Notes under the pieces: generated by a model | Database searches by the model: none | What the model was told of the DNA's origin: nothing | The model's input: only the letters and a program-made list of their open reading frames with translations | DNA from: Anthopleura xanthogrammica | Taxonomy: Eukaryota; Cnidaria; Anthozoa; Actiniaria; Actiniidae | Assembly: GCA_964019055.1 (NCBI GenBank) | Contig: OZ025209.1 | Coordinates: 7,059,071-7,123,070, forward strand | Length of the DNA stretch: 64,000 nucleotides | Reading direction: 5' to 3' | Shown: one piece after another, positions 62,190 through 64,000 of the stretch | Position numbering within the stretch: position 1 is the stretch's first letter | Layout: each line of letters opens with the position of its first letter | Made by a program: the position numbers and the translations under genes

Positions 62190-64000
62190 GTTGCCCTACC
62201 TATAAAGCAATAATAACATAATACTAGTTTAGATGTGTGTTCAGAGATTATGTATCATTTAAGAAGAGAAAATAATGCAAATTCCTGCAAATTAAATTTG
62301 GTATTTTGCTTTCATTTTCTCCAAGAATGATTATACACAAGTGGGATCATCATCGCAGTAAACAAGGTTTTGATGGATGTCAATCAAAGTGTTTCTATGA
62401 TTTTATGAAACTGATGGAAAACCCAAGTTTTCAAGGACACGTTGCTATGGAATGTCAGGGAAATGATTTCGGTGATTTCGACAAAGTTGCTCATCACCCA
62501 CTGAACCCGAAATGGATTTAGAACTTTTGATTCGTAGAGGGAGAACAACCACTGAACCTAGAGAAATGTCCTTGAAACAAGGACGCAATTTGATGCCAAC
62601 TTTGAAAGTTGATCTCAAGGAAAACTGCTGATGGGGAGAGTACATTTTGACTTTACACAAGTTTTAGTTCATTCTTAATCCATAGACTACACACTTAAAG
62701 GACGAGTATTCCAATCATAATAAGCTTAAATACAGAAATTTATAACAAAATATATAAGTTAAGCTCAAATATTTCCAGAAAATAATAATTTTGTGAAAAA
62801 ACATCGAATTTTTACTCCAAACTTTATCATCTTCTCCAACAAAGAGAGGAATTAGCAAAAGATGTCTTGTAGTTTAGTTTACATGTAAGCTTGATAACAT
62901 TCGTTATAATCTGTTGATAATGACGCTAAAACATCTAAAAAAAGCTTCACTTTAAGGAAAAAACAAATTATTTATCTCGGGTCTTGCTATTCTCTAGTCT
63001 AAAAGGGAACAAATATCAGAATGGAAGCTTAAAAAAGCATATAATTTGTATGAAGAAGAAGAATGATCGGTGCAAGGCACCCGCCTACCGGTGATATTAG
63101 TGAGCACTTCCGGTAAGGGATGGTTGCACTCAAGCCTCAAAAATTGCTAGAAATCACCAAGTATATTATCCCAGCGTAACAGTATTTACAGATAAATAAA
63201 CAATACGTCCTAAGAATCAAAGATTATTTGAATAACTTACTTCTGTATGCGGATGGAATAAGATTCTTTGCGAGATGTCTTCAACCCTTCCTGGCTTTCA
63301 AAGATGGCGGCCCTACCAACTTGCTAGTCCCCAGTCTCACCCGAAAATAAAAACCCAAGATAGGAGGGGAGGGGTGGGTACGTACGTTTTCATTTCCCAT
63401 CAATTTATTGCCATTTACGTTTTTTAAAACTTAAAAATTTCTCTTTATCCACTTGTCATTCAATAAAGAATTCAAGTCAGCATGCAGTGAGAAAAGGCAG
63501 GCACAGCTATGGTACAACTTTAAAATTCATAAATAATTTTTAAGTCTTTTTGGTAGTCAGAAACTTGGGAATTCTTAACCATTTATCCTTTCATGATATC
63601 ACCCTTACCGTATAGAATCCCATCCTAATTTTTTTTTCTAGGCAAGATTTTGACAAAATAAAACAGCATCATCACTGTACTAGTGGAAATGAAAGCATTG
63701 CATCAAATCTGACACAAAACACTTATACTGCTCAATTCTTGGTAGCTGACCATTAATGCCACAGTACCAAGCCCCAACCTCTTTTCTCAGCTCTTTAGAA
63801 AAGTGAAATGAAGTTAAATTGCCCTATTGGAAAACGACCCCCCCCCCCCAATTCAGGATTCAGCCTATGGGGTTGAGTAAATTACATGTTCACCCAGTGG
63901 ATATTTCAAAATCATACAAAAATTTTCTATGTGGCTTAAAAGTAATTTAGGCAAAGTTGTGGGGCCGCAACACAACCTTTTGCAGATCGTTTCAGATATA
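62190..64000. other. AP beta 5' UTR intron, promoter and right flank
   Basis: The first coding exon extends to an acceptor at 62199. A noncoding 5' exon is inferred from the GTAAGT donor at 63240-63235. Beyond about 63310 I see AT-rich DNA with a C run at 63839-63850 and no gene. No ORF in 62306-62660 has family resemblance. Confidence 0.55.
63241..63313 (-). promoter_or_regulatory. Noncoding first exon and YY1-type initiator of the AP beta gene
   Basis: On the minus strand GGCCGCCATCTT at 63312-63301 is a YY1 core. It is followed about 60 bases later by CATACAGAA and a GTAAGT donor at 63240. The matching acceptor (TTTATAG) lies ten bases before the start codon. YY1 motifs at or just after the start of transcription are typical of housekeeping genes. 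Confidence 0.5.

Overview
This window is animal nuclear DNA, most likely from an anthozoan cnidarian, and a stony coral is the best guess. It has intron-split genes with GT/AG borders, AT-rich introns full of short inverted-repeat transposons and poly-G runs, and a gene of the PAN plus fibrinogen-like 'skeletal organic matrix protein 5' type that I associate with corals. The species cannot be fixed from the sequence alone.

Layout from left to right. 1670-5590 (+): a 12-exon CCDC42/CFAP73-family coiled-coil gene of the sperm flagellum or cilium. 6464-7555 and 9143-10225 (+): two tandem single-exon STING genes. The duplicated block also carries a decayed copy of the last CCDC42 exon. 12629-16542 (+): a secreted PAN/Apple plus fibrinogen-like protein in five exons, with a complete ~1.1 kb foldback transposon in its fourth intron. 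19764-23584 (+): an unrecognised two-hydrophobic-segment protein whose acidic tail is built from tandemly duplicated phase-0 mini-exons. 25714-39599 (-): a sacsin-like giant of about 3452 aa with two Hsp90-like SIRPT regions, a J domain and a C-terminal HEPN domain. 45693-46961 (-): an intronless Kelch-repeat protein. 50169-62189 (-): the AP-1/AP-2 clathrin adaptor large beta subunit in 26 coding exons, with a noncoding 5' exon near 63241.

The genes are not an operon. CCDC42, Kelch and AP beta look like ordinary conserved genes. The immune-relevant part is the STING pair. Both promoters share an IRF-type element, copy A has a perfect palindromic kappaB site where copy B has a one-base change, and the two proteins differ at two positions equivalent to human ligand-pocket residues R232 and T263. 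This suggests divergence after duplication in both regulation and ligand recognition. The secreted lectin-like protein, the orphan membrane protein and the sacsin-like HEPN protein lie on the same side of the window. Any functional link among them is speculation.

The rest is dominated by non-autonomous DNA transposons, several with readable target-site duplications (TA, TAA, TTAA, 5 bp, 6 bp, 7 bp). They include one nested pair, long hairpins, a tRNA-derived SINE, a 34-bp G-rich minisatellite and several microsatellites. Coding exons were assembled by hand from splice signals and reading phase. All reported multi-exon models keep an open frame across every junction.
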